Of a stretch of DNA of 26,695 nt, positions 6,868-14,227 are shown in pieces. Source of the DNA: an uncultured Lachnospiraceae bacterium (GTDB lineage: Bacteria > Bacillota > Clostridia > Lachnospirales > Lachnospiraceae); contig CAKRNW010000018.1 of the NCBI GenBank assembly GCA_934371505.1, positions 1-26,695 of the forward strand, read 5' to 3'. Made by a program: the position numbers and the translations under genes. How positions within the stretch are numbered: position 1 is the stretch's first letter; each line of letters begins with the position of its first letter. The notes beneath the pieces are model-generated. The model was not told the origin of the DNA, made no database searches, and saw only the letters and a program-made list of their open reading frames with translations.

Positions 6868-7158
6868 ATGACAAGTAAACAGAGAGCATATCTGATGAGT
6901 CTTGCAAGCAATTTACAGCCAATTTTCCAGATTGGAAAAGCATCTTTGACACCGGAAGTGACAGAAGCCATCAGTGAAAGCTTTAACAAGAAAGAATTGA
7001 TTAAAATTGCAGTGTTAAAAAACTGCTTTGACGATCCGAAGGAAATTGCCCAGATTCTGGCAGAGCGTACCCATTCCCAGGTAGTACAGGTTATCGGGAA
7101 AAAAATTGTTCTGTACAAACCGGATAAAGATAAACCGAAAATTGAGTTACCGAAATAA
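6868..7158 (+). CDS. yhbY: YhbY-family RNA-binding protein (CRM domain)
   Basis: The 96 residues form one CRM domain: MTSKQRAYLMSLASNLQP at the start, the IGKASLTPEV loop, and QVIGKKIVLYKP near the end. YhbY proteins associate with pre-50S particles. It lies 11 nt after obg, a common arrangement in clostridia, and precedes nadD by 29 nt. Its precise role in assembly is not settled even in model organisms. Confidence 0.95.
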   Translation: MTSKQRAYLMSLASNLQPIFQIGKASLTPEVTEAISESFNKKELIKIAVLKNCFDDPKEIAQILAERTHSQVVQVIGKKIVLYKPDKDKPKIELPK

Positions 7159-7187
7159 ATTTTCTGATTAAAGAGAGGTGACAGCCG

Positions 7188-7805
7188 ATGGAATACACAA
7201 AAAGAGTTGGAATGATAGGTGGAACCTTCAGTCCTATCCATCTGGGACATTTATTGGCAGCAGAAACTGCACAGGAGATGTTTCATCTGGATGAAGTACT
7301 TTTTATCCCCAGCGGCGTTTCTTATTTAAAATCCAATGTGTTGGATGCAAAAAGCCGTGTTGATATGACAAGTCTGGCAATTGAGGATAATCATCATTTT
7401 GCCCTGTCAACCATAGAGGTGGACCGGAAGGGAAATTCTTATTCCTATGAAACCATTGTCCAGCTAAAGACCGCCCATCCCACCACGGAGTATTATTTTA
7501 TTGTGGGCTCTGATTCTCTCATGATGATGGAGAATTGGGTCTGTCCGGAGAAAATTTTCGGGGAAACAAAGATTCTGGTTGCCCCCAGACAGGGCTGTAG
7601 TGAAGAACAGCTGCTGGAAAAAATCACTTTCCTGAAAGAAAAATTTGATGCACGGATATGGGTGCTTCCTATGAACCGTATCGACATTTCCTCTTCGGAA
7701 ATCCGGGAGAAGGTGGCAGATGGAAAATCTATCCGTTATCTGGTTCATCCCCAGGTTATGCACTATATCGAAAAGCATCATTTATATCAGAAAGAGGAAT
7801 CATAA
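7188..7805 (+). CDS. nadD: Nicotinate-nucleotide adenylyltransferase
   Basis: The 205-residue enzyme transfers AMP from ATP to nicotinate mononucleotide, making deamido-NAD. The nucleotidyltransferase signature GGTFSPIHLGH (11-21) and the second motif ISSSEIR near residue 168 are intact. The start follows AGAGGTGA. The nadD-yqeK-rsfS order is highly conserved in Bacillota. yqeK begins 2 nt after its stop, and the yqeK SD lies within the last nadD codons. Confidence 0.97.
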   Translation: MEYTKRVGMIGGTFSPIHLGHLLAAETAQEMFHLDEVLFIPSGVSYLKSNVLDAKSRVDMTSLAIEDNHHFALSTIEVDRKGNSYSYETIVQLKTAHPTTEYYFIVGSDSLMMMENWVCPEKIFGETKILVAPRQGCSEEQLLEKITFLKEKFDARIWVLPMNRIDISSSEIREKVADGKSIRYLVHPQVMHYIEKHHLYQKEES

Positions 7806-7807
7806 AC

Positions 7808-8404
7808 GTGAAACAAAGCGATAAAAAATCAATTTCCTGCAAGGCTTTGCGCAAGCAGATGGAAAAAGTACAGGATGAAAAACGTTATGAGCATACTCTC
7901 GGCGTGGCTTTTACGGCAGCCAGCCTTGCCATGCGCTATGGGGCTGATGTAAAGCAGGCGCAGGTGGCGGGTTTACTCCACGACTGTGCGAAATGCATGA
8001 CCAATGAGGAACGGCTGTCCATCTGCAAAAAGAATAAGCTGGAAGTGACTCCGGTGGAAAAAGCAAACCCATTTTTGTTACATGCCAAAGTGGGAGCATT
8101 TCTGGCAAAGGAAAAGTATGGCATTCAGGACGAAGAAATTTTATCTGCGGTTCGCTGCCATACTACGGGACGCCCCAATATGACTTTATTGGAGAAAATC
8201 GTGTTCACTGCAGATTACATTGAGCCTTCCCGCAAAACAGCACCAAATCTGGATGAGGTACGGACAATGGCGTTTCAGAATCTGGATATAGCGTTGTGCA
8301 AAATTCTGTCAGATACCTTAAATTATCTGGACACGGTAGACCAGGAAATTGATCCTATGACCAAGGAAACCTATCATTACTATAATGGGGAAAGGGAGAA
8401 CTAA
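7808..8404 (+). CDS. yqeK: YqeK, HD-domain Ap4A hydrolase (GTG start)
   Basis: With a GTG start at 7808 the protein has 198 residues. AGAGGAA lies at the right distance, and the start falls just after the nadD stop; the longer frame from 7658 would overlap nadD by about 150 nt. The HD phosphohydrolase motif is visible as H29 (YEHTLGV) and H58-D59 (LLHDCAK), followed by H-containing helices and DYIEPSR. Family members split diadenosine tetraphosphate symmetrically into two ADP. rsfS begins 1 nt after its stop, indicating tight coupling. Confidence 0.93.
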   Translation: MKQSDKKSISCKALRKQMEKVQDEKRYEHTLGVAFTAASLAMRYGADVKQAQVAGLLHDCAKCMTNEERLSICKKNKLEVTPVEKANPFLLHAKVGAFLAKEKYGIQDEEILSAVRCHTTGRPNMTLLEKIVFTADYIEPSRKTAPNLDEVRTMAFQNLDIALCKILSDTLNYLDTVDQEIDPMTKETYHYYNGEREN

Positions 8405-8405
8405 T

Positions 8406-8768
8406 ATGAATTCAAAAGAACTGACTAAACTTGCCATTGAGGCCTTAGCGGATAAAAAAGCCGAAGATATCCAGGTGATTGATATTAGCGAAGTATCGGT
8501 AATTGCAGACTATTTCATCATTGCCAACGGTACGAACCGCAGCCAGATCCAGGCTCTTTCCGATAACGTAGAGGAAGCACTGGGAAGAGCAGGCACTCCG
8601 GCGAGACAGATCGAAGGCTACAATACTGCCAACTGGGTACTGCTTGACTTCGGCGATGTAATTGTCCACGTATTTGATAAGGAAAACCGATTGTTTTACG
8701 ACCTGGAGCGGATCTGGAGAGACGGCAAAAAGGTGGATACTGAGGAGTTTCTGAAAGAGAATTTGTAA
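8406..8768 (+). CDS. rsfS: Ribosomal silencing factor RsfS
   Basis: The 120-residue protein has the DUF143/RsfS pattern: DIQVIDISEVSVIADYFIIANG, then NWVLLDFGDVIVHVF and RLFYDLERIW. RsfS binds L14 on the 50S subunit and blocks subunit joining when nutrients are short. The ATG at 8406 is favoured because GGGGAAAGGGAGA lies just upstream and the product starts at the family's usual position. It is the last gene of the cluster, before a strong terminator. Confidence 0.97.
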   Translation: MNSKELTKLAIEALADKKAEDIQVIDISEVSVIADYFIIANGTNRSQIQALSDNVEEALGRAGTPARQIEGYNTANWVLLDFGDVIVHVFDKENRLFYDLERIWRDGKKVDTEEFLKENL

Positions 8769-8771
8769 TTT

Positions 8772-8803
8772 CAGGAGACGGCGATAAACCGTCTCCTGTT
8801 TTT
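8772..8803 (+). terminator. Intrinsic terminator after rsfS
   Basis: A perfect 10-bp GC-rich stem (8772-8781 with 8789-8798), a 7-nt loop and five Ts end the obg-rsfS transcript. The convergent lexA has no T-run on its side of this hairpin. Confidence 0.93.
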
Positions 8804-8824
8804 ATCCTTGTAGAGAATTTTTAT

Positions 8825-9445
8825 TTATGATTTGCGGAAGAATCGCAGGACACCGAACACTTTTCCTAAAATCTGGCAGTCCTCCACGATAATCGGCTCC
8901 ATGGTATCGTTCTCCGGCTGCAGACGGATGTGTCCGTTCTCTTTATAAAAGGTCTTTACAGTGGCAGAATCATCGATGAGTGCTACCACGATGTCTCCAT
9001 TATTGGCAGTGTTACAAACATTGACCAGTATCTGGTCACCGTTTAAAATGCCAGCGTTAATCATGGAATCACCCTTCACATTTAAAATAAAGGATTCACC
9101 CTTGGGAACCCGGTCTGCAGGAACAGGAAAATAGCTGTCTATATTCTGCTGTGCAAGAATAGGCTGACCAGCAGCGACCTGACCTATAACCGGCATACTC
9201 ACCATCTCCGTACGCACCATCTGAAAAGAATCATCGCAAATCTCAATTGCACGCGGTTTTGTAGGATCACGACGAATATATCCGTTCTTTTCCAGAGTCT
9301 CCAAATGAGAATGAACAGAAGATGTAGATTTCAAATTGACTGCCTCACAAATTTCACGAACGGCAGGGGGATAACCCTTACTTAAAATTTCATCTTTGAT
9401 GTAATCCAGGATTTCCTGCTGTTTCTTCGTAATCTTTCCAGCCAT
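8825..9445 (-). CDS. lexA: LexA repressor
   Basis: The 206-residue protein has the LexA winged helix-turn-helix (about 1-68, with SVHSHLETLEKNGYIRRD) and an S24 autoprotease domain. The cleavage bond is A92-G93 in VAAGQPI, the nucleophile is S127 in GDSMINAG, and the general base is K164 in SATVKTF. RecA filaments stimulate self-cleavage after DNA damage. The ATG follows GGAGGTAAGAT. It is transcribed divergently from a LysM protein across a 325-bp region with LexA-box-like sites, so it is probably autoregulated. Confidence 0.98.
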   Translation of the reverse strand: MAGKITKKQQEILDYIKDEILSKGYPPAVREICEAVNLKSTSSVHSHLETLEKNGYIRRDPTKPRAIEICDDSFQMVRTEMVSMPVIGQVAAGQPILAQQNIDSYFPVPADRVPKGESFILNVKGDSMINAGILNGDQILVNVCNTANNGDIVVALIDDSATVKTFYKENGHIRLQPENDTMEPIIVEDCQILGKVFGVLRFFRKS

Positions 9446-9579
9446 ATCTTACCTCCAAAATAAATTTCTATTTTTAATATATCATGATTCGCACCTTCGG
9501 TGCTTACCGTTGCTTCGCAACTATCATGATCCAATTCGCCGTTCGCCAATCATGCAAGCATGTTGGCTCTCTTGCGCTC
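9446..9579 (-). promoter_or_regulatory. Structured 5' leader of lexA: three-way-junction element
   Basis: The lexA leader of about 130 nt carries two self-complementary ATCATGAT octamers (9481-9488 and 9523-9530) that can pair with each other. They enclose two hairpins of identical shape, each with a 5-bp stem and 3-nt loop: 9491-9503 and 9509-9521. On the RNA (minus) strand both loops read GAA. A further hairpin (CCAA/TTGG plus CATGC/GCATG, 9546-9566) lies closer to the promoter. The layout resembles a small structured repeat or regulatory RNA; no known family is recognised. Confidence 0.55.
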
Positions 9580-9608
9580 ATTATATCATATACCCTGCTA
9601 AAAAGCAA
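9580..9608 (-). promoter_or_regulatory. Promoter of lexA
   Basis: On the minus strand TTGCTT (9608-9603), a 17-bp spacer and a perfect TATAAT (9585-9580) precede the lexA leader. A LexA-box-like site (9606-9619) overlaps the -35 element, which fits autorepression. Confidence 0.65.
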
Positions 9609-9632
9609 ACATATATTCCAAAAATATGTTCG
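9606..9632. promoter_or_regulatory. Two abutting LexA-box-like sites (lexA side)
   Basis: CAAACatatATTCC (9606-9619) matches 7 of the 10 fixed positions of the Bacillota box CGAAC-N4-GTTCG. CAAAAatatGTTCG (9619-9632) matches 8. The two sites are offset by 13 bp. The first covers the lexA -35 element. Confidence 0.6.
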
Positions 9633-9640
9633 GTAAAGTA

Positions 9641-9669
9641 TTGACATTCAAACACGCGTTCGCTATAAT
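9641..9669 (+). promoter_or_regulatory. Consensus sigma-A promoter with a LexA box in its spacer
   Basis: TTGACA (9641-9646), exactly 17 bp, TATAAT (9664-9669): a full-consensus promoter for the LysM gene. The spacer contains CAAACacgcGTTCG (9649-9662), which matches 9 of 10 fixed positions of the LexA box. Bound LexA would occlude RNA polymerase directly, so a strong promoter is expected to be silent until SOS induction. Confidence 0.88.
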
Positions 9670-9677
9670 GCAAGTAT

Positions 9678-9704
9678 AAAACAAATGTTCGGAATAAATG
9701 TTCG
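9678..9704. promoter_or_regulatory. Two abutting LexA-box-like sites (LysM-gene side)
   Basis: AAAACaaatGTTCG (9678-9691) and GGAATaaatGTTCG (9691-9704) each match 8 of 10 fixed LexA-box positions and are offset by 13 bp. They lie just downstream of the likely transcription start, where bound LexA could act as a roadblock. Confidence 0.6.
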
Positions 9705-9770
9705 ACGTTATGGCAATGATTAGCTGTCCAGTGATAATCTTTAAAATACAGCAGGGAATGAGGTAAAAAT

Positions 9771-10187
9771 ATGGCAGTTCAAAGTATAAGAAAAACATCC
9801 GTATCATATGATGGGATTTATCAGGATCGTTCTGAGAGAAGAATCCGTCGCAATCGTGAGAGAAGAGCCAGGCAGCTCCACCGTAAAATATTTCTTTTTA
9901 TTGCAGGAGTTTTATTAGGCGGAATCCTTGCATTAATAGGCAATGTAATCTTTTCCAGAGCAAAAGACAGTGCTGAAACTGTAACTTATAAATATTATCA
10001 AAGCTACCAGATCAATGCTGGCGATACGTTGACCTCTATTGCACAGACCTATACAGATAAAGAAATTAATTCCGTATCCTCTTATATAAAAGAAGTGAAG
10101 CAGATGAATCATCTGTCCGATGAAGATCTGCTTCAGGCCGGGGATTATCTTATCATTCCCTATTACAGTATTGAATTTATCAACTAA
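9771..10187 (+). CDS. LysM membrane protein, YneA-like SOS division inhibitor
   Basis: The 138-residue protein has a strongly basic N-terminal region (SERRIRRNRERRARQLHRK), one membrane helix (about 39-61), and an external LysM domain (about 76-131, INAGDTLTSIAQTY to LQAGDYLIIP). LysM binds peptidoglycan. In Bacillus the small LysM membrane protein YneA is encoded divergently from lexA, is induced by DNA damage and suppresses cell division. Same place, topology and LexA-type operators make the same role likely here. The N-terminal cytoplasmic part is longer than I would expect for YneA, so orthology is inferred from context rather than sequence identity. The SD is GAGG, 8 nt before ATG. Confidence 0.82.
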   Translation: MAVQSIRKTSVSYDGIYQDRSERRIRRNRERRARQLHRKIFLFIAGVLLGGILALIGNVIFSRAKDSAETVTYKYYQSYQINAGDTLTSIAQTYTDKEINSVSSYIKEVKQMNHLSDEDLLQAGDYLIIPYYSIEFIN

Positions 10188-10210
10188 TTTTGATGATAGG
10201 AAAATTACGG

Positions 10211-10933
10211 TTAACTGTCCATATGCCATCCAGCCATATTACTGTTCATGATAGCAGTAAACATTCGATTCTTGACACCTGGATTTTCCAGATTAAGCTT
10301 TCGTAACAATTGTTTGATATACTCCCGTTTTGTATGCCCGTCCGCAGGACACGGACTTTTCACCACCGGGACATCATATTTATTTATAAATCCAATCACA
10401 TCTGCCTCATTCATATAGATGAGAGGACGGATCACGGTCAATTCCATGCGGTCCAGGTAGGTAACCGGTGAGAAGGTGTGAAATCGTCCTTCAAAAATCA
10501 AAGACATCAGCATAGTCTCCACCACATCATCCTTATGATGGGCATAGGCAATTTTATTACAGCCAATTTCCTTCATTGCCTCATTTAAAGCACCCTTTCT
10601 CATCTTGGCACACAATGCACAGGGATTGGATTCTTTTCGATCCTCAAATACGATCTTGCCAATATCCGTTTTCACAATTTTATATTCCACCTTTAGCTGT
10701 TCACACAATTCAATGATTTTACCCAGATTAAGATTATCAAACCCCAGATCAACAGTCACCGCCACAATTTCAAAATGTTTTGGATAATAAAGGCGTAGAC
10801 TGCTCAGTGCATAAAGGAGCGTGAGAGAATCCTTTCCTCCGGAAATACCAATAGCGATTCGATCGCCCTCCTGAATCATATTAAAATCATCCACAGCCTT
10901 ACGCACATGACTGGCAACCTGTTGTAATTTCAT
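10211..10933 (-). CDS. TtcA-family PP-loop ATPase, tRNA 2-thiolation-like
   Basis: The 240-residue protein has the N-type ATP pyrophosphatase loop SGGKDS (31-36), a CxxC pair (C105, C108) and a third cysteine in SPCPADG (C195). This is the TtcA pattern, in which three cysteines hold a [4Fe-4S] cluster and ATP activates cytidine 32 of tRNA for 2-thiolation. Short TtcA-like proteins are common in clostridia and their exact target is not proven, so I give no symbol. The start at 10933 follows GAGG with good spacing; the longer frame from 10972 lacks an SD. It is convergent with the LysM gene, with a 23-bp gap and no clear terminator. Confidence 0.88.
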   Translation of the reverse strand: MKLQQVASHVRKAVDDFNMIQEGDRIAIGISGGKDSLTLLYALSSLRLYYPKHFEIVAVTVDLGFDNLNLGKIIELCEQLKVEYKIVKTDIGKIVFEDRKESNPCALCAKMRKGALNEAMKEIGCNKIAYAHHKDDVVETMLMSLIFEGRFHTFSPVTYLDRMELTVIRPLIYMNEADVIGFINKYDVPVVKSPCPADGHTKREYIKQLLRKLNLENPGVKNRMFTAIMNSNMAGWHMDS

Positions 10934-10997
10934 ATTTACCTCATTTCTGTACACGCTCTTTGCGCATGACACAAATTACTGCTTAGTGAACAGTAAC

Positions 10998-11006
10998 AGT
11001 ATAACA
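10998..11006 (-). promoter_or_regulatory. Extended -10 promoter of the TtcA-like gene
   Basis: TGTTATACT on the minus strand (11006-10998) fits an extended -10 element, about 65 bp before the start codon. The -35 region is poor. Confidence 0.45.
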
Positions 11007-11046
11007 GAAATTTTACAATTTGAAAGCATACTTTTCCATGATACTG

Positions 11047-11081
11047 TGTTATAATTTAATTAGCATATCTGAAAAGATATG
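11047..11081 (+). promoter_or_regulatory. Extended -10 promoter and 5'-end hairpin of the AI-2E permease gene
   Basis: TGTTATAAT (11047-11055) is an extended -10 box without a good -35. About 8 nt later the transcript would begin with CATATCT-GAAA-AGATATG (11064-11081), a perfect 7-bp hairpin with a GNRA-type loop, likely to protect the 5' end of the mRNA. Confidence 0.55.
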
Positions 11082-11111
11082 TAGAATTTTTATTGAGATT
11101 GGTGGGACTAC

Positions 11112-12476
11112 ATGAAATTTCACATTGACAAAAAATATCTGGCCTGGGGGCTGACTATCTTCATCACCTTTGGAGCCTGTCTTTGTCTATACTATTTAAT
11201 GTTTTATAATGCAAATCTTCGTTCTGGCTTTCATCGTGCGGTAGGAATTGCAATGCCCGTCATTGACGGTTTTATTCTTGCATATATACTGACTCCTATT
11301 GTAAATGGAATTGAAAGACGTTTTCTGAATCCCTTCAGTAAGAAACATTTTACTACAAATGGACATCTGACTCATAAGCAGAAGAGCAAGATACGTGGTC
11401 TGTCCATACTGATGACTGTGATTCTGGCTATTGCTGTATTGACCGGATTTTTCCGCTTGATCATTCCCCAGATTATTCGCAGTATTCAAAGTATTATTTT
11501 TCAATTTCCCTTTTACATTCGCAATTTAAGCGACATGATTCTAAATCTGATGGATAGCAATCCGGAACTGGAAAGCTTTGCCACAGAGATGATTGATAAA
11601 TACTCTGTACAGCTTATTACATGGTTAAATGAAGGTTTAATGCCGCAGATCAATGAGCTTCTGATTTCCTTATCCCAAAGCATTTGGAACTTTCTGATCA
11701 GTATCTGGAATTTTATTATTGGATTTATTATTTCTATCTATGTATTATTTAACAAAGAAAAATTTGCCGGACAAGCCAAAAAAATTGCTTATGCTCTGTT
11801 TGCACAGAAGAATGCTAACCAGTTGATTTCCGATTTTCGTTTCACCCATAAAACTTTTATCGGATTTATCGGTGGAAAAATTGTAGATTCCATCATTATT
11901 GGAATTATATGCTTTATCTTTTCCAACTTAATTCATTTGCCCTATGCAATGTTAGTCAGCCTGATTGTAGGAGTAACTAATATTATTCCTTTCTTTGGAC
12001 CTTATTTAGGAGCTATTCCAAGCGCAATTTTAATTTTGTTGGTAAATCCGATTCAGAGCTTGTATTTCCTGATTATGATCATTATCATTCAGCAGTTTGA
12101 CGGGAACTTTCTCGGTCCCAAAATTCTTGGAAATTCCACCGGCTTATCCAGCTTCTGGGTAATCTTTGCCGTAACCATTTTCGGTGGATTCTTCGGTATT
12201 ATCGGAATGATTGCAGGTGTTCCGGTTTTTGCTTGTATTTATGCCTGGGTCAGCCGCTTTATCCGTCATTGTCTGACCCAAAAACAGATGCCTGCAGACA
12301 CAAAAGACTATCTGAATGTGGAGAAAATAGAAGAGGGGCAGTTTGTAAACATCCCCAGTAAACCAGAAGGGAAAAATGCCGGTTTTCCATTTAAGCGTTT
12401 TACATCAATGTTTGCGAAGGCTAAACCGGATAATGATGAGGAATCTGATGAAAATACCCCTTCAGGAGACAACTAG
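11112..12476 (+). CDS. AI-2E family transporter (PerM/YtvI-like permease)
   Basis: The 454-residue integral membrane protein has the AI-2E/UPF0118 layout: two N-terminal helices, a pair around 100-130, a long soluble middle segment (about 130-200), then a cluster of helices containing GVTNIIPFFGPYLGAIP and QQFDGNFLGPKILGNSTGLSS, both family hallmarks. Members move varied small molecules or ions; the substrate here is unknown. The C-terminal tail (about 395-454) is polar and ends in an acidic stretch, DNDEESDEN. The start has only a weak SD (GGTGGGAC). It is divergent from the TtcA-like gene. Confidence 0.9.
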   Translation: MKFHIDKKYLAWGLTIFITFGACLCLYYLMFYNANLRSGFHRAVGIAMPVIDGFILAYILTPIVNGIERRFLNPFSKKHFTTNGHLTHKQKSKIRGLSILMTVILAIAVLTGFFRLIIPQIIRSIQSIIFQFPFYIRNLSDMILNLMDSNPELESFATEMIDKYSVQLITWLNEGLMPQINELLISLSQSIWNFLISIWNFIIGFIISIYVLFNKEKFAGQAKKIAYALFAQKNANQLISDFRFTHKTFIGFIGGKIVDSIIIGIICFIFSNLIHLPYAMLVSLIVGVTNIIPFFGPYLGAIPSAILILLVNPIQSLYFLIMIIIIQQFDGNFLGPKILGNSTGLSSFWVIFAVTIFGGFFGIIGMIAGVPVFACIYAWVSRFIRHCLTQKQMPADTKDYLNVEKIEEGQFVNIPSKPEGKNAGFPFKRFTSMFAKAKPDNDEESDENTPSGDN

Positions 12477-12557
12477 GAATCCTGCCAATTCCTATGTAGT
12501 AGGTTTAAAGTATGTTAAATAAATAACAATCAACAAGAGAAAACAGGAGAGAAGTTC

Positions 12558-13004
12558 ATGCGTTTCATCATACAAAGAGTACAACACGCAAGTGTTACTG
12601 TAGATCATCAAATCACCGGACAGATTGGAAAGGGATACCTGGTCTTAATTGGTGTGTCGGGAACCGATACCAAAGAAATCGCCGATAAAATGATTCACAA
12701 AATGATTGGTTTGCGGATTTTTGACGATGAAAACGGAAAGACCAATTTGGATTTAAATACAGTAAAGGGAGAATTACTTTTAGTATCACAATTTACACTG
12801 TATGCTGATTGCAAAAAAGGTAACCGTCCGTCCTTTGTCAATGCCGGTACTCCGGATATGGCAAAGGAATTATATGAGTACATTATTTCTGAATGTTCCA
12901 AGCAAATTCCTGTTGTGCAGCATGGGATTTTCGGTGCAGACATGAAAGTGGATCTCTTAAACGATGGGCCATTTACCATTTACCTGGATTCTGATATGCT
13001 GTAA
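12558..13004 (+). CDS. dtd: D-aminoacyl-tRNA deacylase
   Basis: The 148-residue protein frees tRNA wrongly charged with D-amino acids, or glycine on tRNA-Ala. The SQFTLYA motif (77-83) and the Gly-cisPro region NDGPFT (135-140), which together form the chiral pocket, are intact. It starts MRFIIQRVQHASVTVD, the usual N-terminus, after CAGGAGAG. In many Bacillota dtd follows relA; here it stands between a permease and a recombinase, so it was probably relocated. A short TCCTC/GAGGA hairpin without a T-run follows the stop. Confidence 0.97.
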   Translation: MRFIIQRVQHASVTVDHQITGQIGKGYLVLIGVSGTDTKEIADKMIHKMIGLRIFDDENGKTNLDLNTVKGELLLVSQFTLYADCKKGNRPSFVNAGTPDMAKELYEYIISECSKQIPVVQHGIFGADMKVDLLNDGPFTIYLDSDML

Positions 13005-13072
13005 TCCTCGTAAAAGAGGAGAAGGCTATTTATCGGATAAATATCAGTTTTTCCGCATAAGCAGCCGGAAAA
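13005..13072. repeat. Three consecutive inverted repeats between dtd and the recombinase
   Basis: Within 70 nt there are TCCTC/GAGGA (13005-13020), an almost perfect 17-bp palindrome (13027-13043, one central base) and TTTTCCG/CGGAAAA (13049-13072). None has a following T-run. They could be leader structures, or a binding or recombination site for the adjacent recombinase; neither is shown. Confidence 0.5.
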
Positions 13073-13097
13073 TCAAAAGAGAAGGAGGCATCCGCTT

Positions 13098-14162
13098 ATG
13101 GGCAAGGATTCCGCATATTACAAGGATAAAAAGAAAAAACAAACATTGAAACTCCGGGAATTAATGTCACAGCTTCCCAGTTGCGCCAAAGATTTTTTAT
13201 ATGATAAAGAAATGACATCCCAGACCAGCACACTGGTTTCTTATGCTTATGATTTATTGACCTTTTTCCGTTATTTACAATATAGCAATCCCACCTTTTC
13301 CAATAAATCCGTGACGGATTTTACTATTGAGGATCTGGCAAAGCTGACTTCAGAAGATATTTCCGAATACCAGCGGTATCTGGAGTTAAACGAGGACGGA
13401 GAAAAACATGAAAACGGAAAGAAAGCCATTGCCCGTAAAATGGCTCCCTTACGTGGAATGTTTTTATATCATTTAGAGCATGAACACATTGAGAAAAATC
13501 CAATGATTCTGGTAAAATTACCCCGTATCAAAAAGGACAAAAATATTATCCGGATGAATGAAAATGAAGTTGCAGACATTTTAAATACAGTAGAATTTGG
13601 CAATGCCCAGATGTCAAAGCATCAGCTGGCTTTTCGGGAACGGACCAGAGAACGTGACCTGGCAATTATGACCTTGATGCTGGGAACCGGAATCCGTGTA
13701 TCAGAATGTGCGGGACTGGATTTAACAGATGTGGATTTACGCGCCAATACCATTACCATTGTTCGAAAAGGTGGTGGACAGGACATTTTATACTTCGGTG
13801 AAGAAATTCACGATGCACTCCAGACCTATATTGAGGGAGAACGAAACCGGACACTTCCAGAATCCGGAGAAGAGGCTGCTCTCTTCCTCTCCCTTCACAA
13901 ACGCCGGATCAGCGTGGATTCCATCGAGCTGTTGGTAAAAAAATATGCCAAAATGTCGGTTCCTAACAAGAAAATTACCCCCCATAAGCTGCGCAGCACC
14001 TACGGTACGGCATTGTACCGTGAAACCGGTGATATCCGGCTGGTGGCTGATGTTCTCGGACACGAAAATGTAAATACTACCATTGATTACTACGCTGCTA
14101 TTGAGGATGAGCACAAGCGTCAGGCCGCCAATGCAGTTTCTCTTAGAAATAAAAATAAATAA
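13098..14162 (+). CDS. Tyrosine recombinase (XerC/D-like), orphan
   Basis: The 354-residue protein has an N-terminal SAM-like DNA-binding domain (about 25-135) and a C-terminal catalytic domain with the full residue set: R200 (GTGIRVSE), K224 (VRKGGG), H296 and R299 (HKLRST), H322 (GHENVNTT) and Y331 as nucleophile. It cuts and rejoins DNA at specific sites. No phage genes, excisionase, att repeats or cargo are nearby, and base composition matches the neighbours, so it is probably a resident Xer-type enzyme rather than part of a mobile element. At 354 residues it is longer than XerC/XerD (about 300). The start follows AAGGAGG. Upstream lie 93 nt with three hairpins. Confidence 0.9.
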   Translation: MGKDSAYYKDKKKKQTLKLRELMSQLPSCAKDFLYDKEMTSQTSTLVSYAYDLLTFFRYLQYSNPTFSNKSVTDFTIEDLAKLTSEDISEYQRYLELNEDGEKHENGKKAIARKMAPLRGMFLYHLEHEHIEKNPMILVKLPRIKKDKNIIRMNENEVADILNTVEFGNAQMSKHQLAFRERTRERDLAIMTLMLGTGIRVSECAGLDLTDVDLRANTITIVRKGGGQDILYFGEEIHDALQTYIEGERNRTLPESGEEAALFLSLHKRRISVDSIELLVKKYAKMSVPNKKITPHKLRSTYGTALYRETGDIRLVADVLGHENVNTTIDYYAAIEDEHKRQAANAVSLRNKNK

Positions 14163-14169
14163 AATAATG

Positions 14170-14207
14170 AAAGGGCTGAACACACATCACAGTTGTTCCG
14201 CCCTTTT
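14170..14207. terminator. Bidirectional terminator between recombinase and kinase-like gene
   Basis: AAAGGGC-t-GAAC pairs with GTTC-c-GCCCTTT (14170-14181 with 14195-14206), ending in TTTT on the plus strand. On the minus strand the stem is followed by TTTCATTATTTT, so it can serve both convergent genes. Confidence 0.8.
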
Positions 14208-14227
14208 ACCAGATTATTTCCTATAAC

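Noticed and set aside
12474..12494. TAGGAAT/ATTCCTA hairpin as terminator of the AI-2E permease gene
   Set aside because: No T-run follows on either strand, and the stem is short and AT-rich.
13098..14162. Recombinase as proof of an integrated mobile element
   Set aside because: No direct repeats, tRNA target, excisionase, phage or conjugation genes are near, and the neighbours are all housekeeping.
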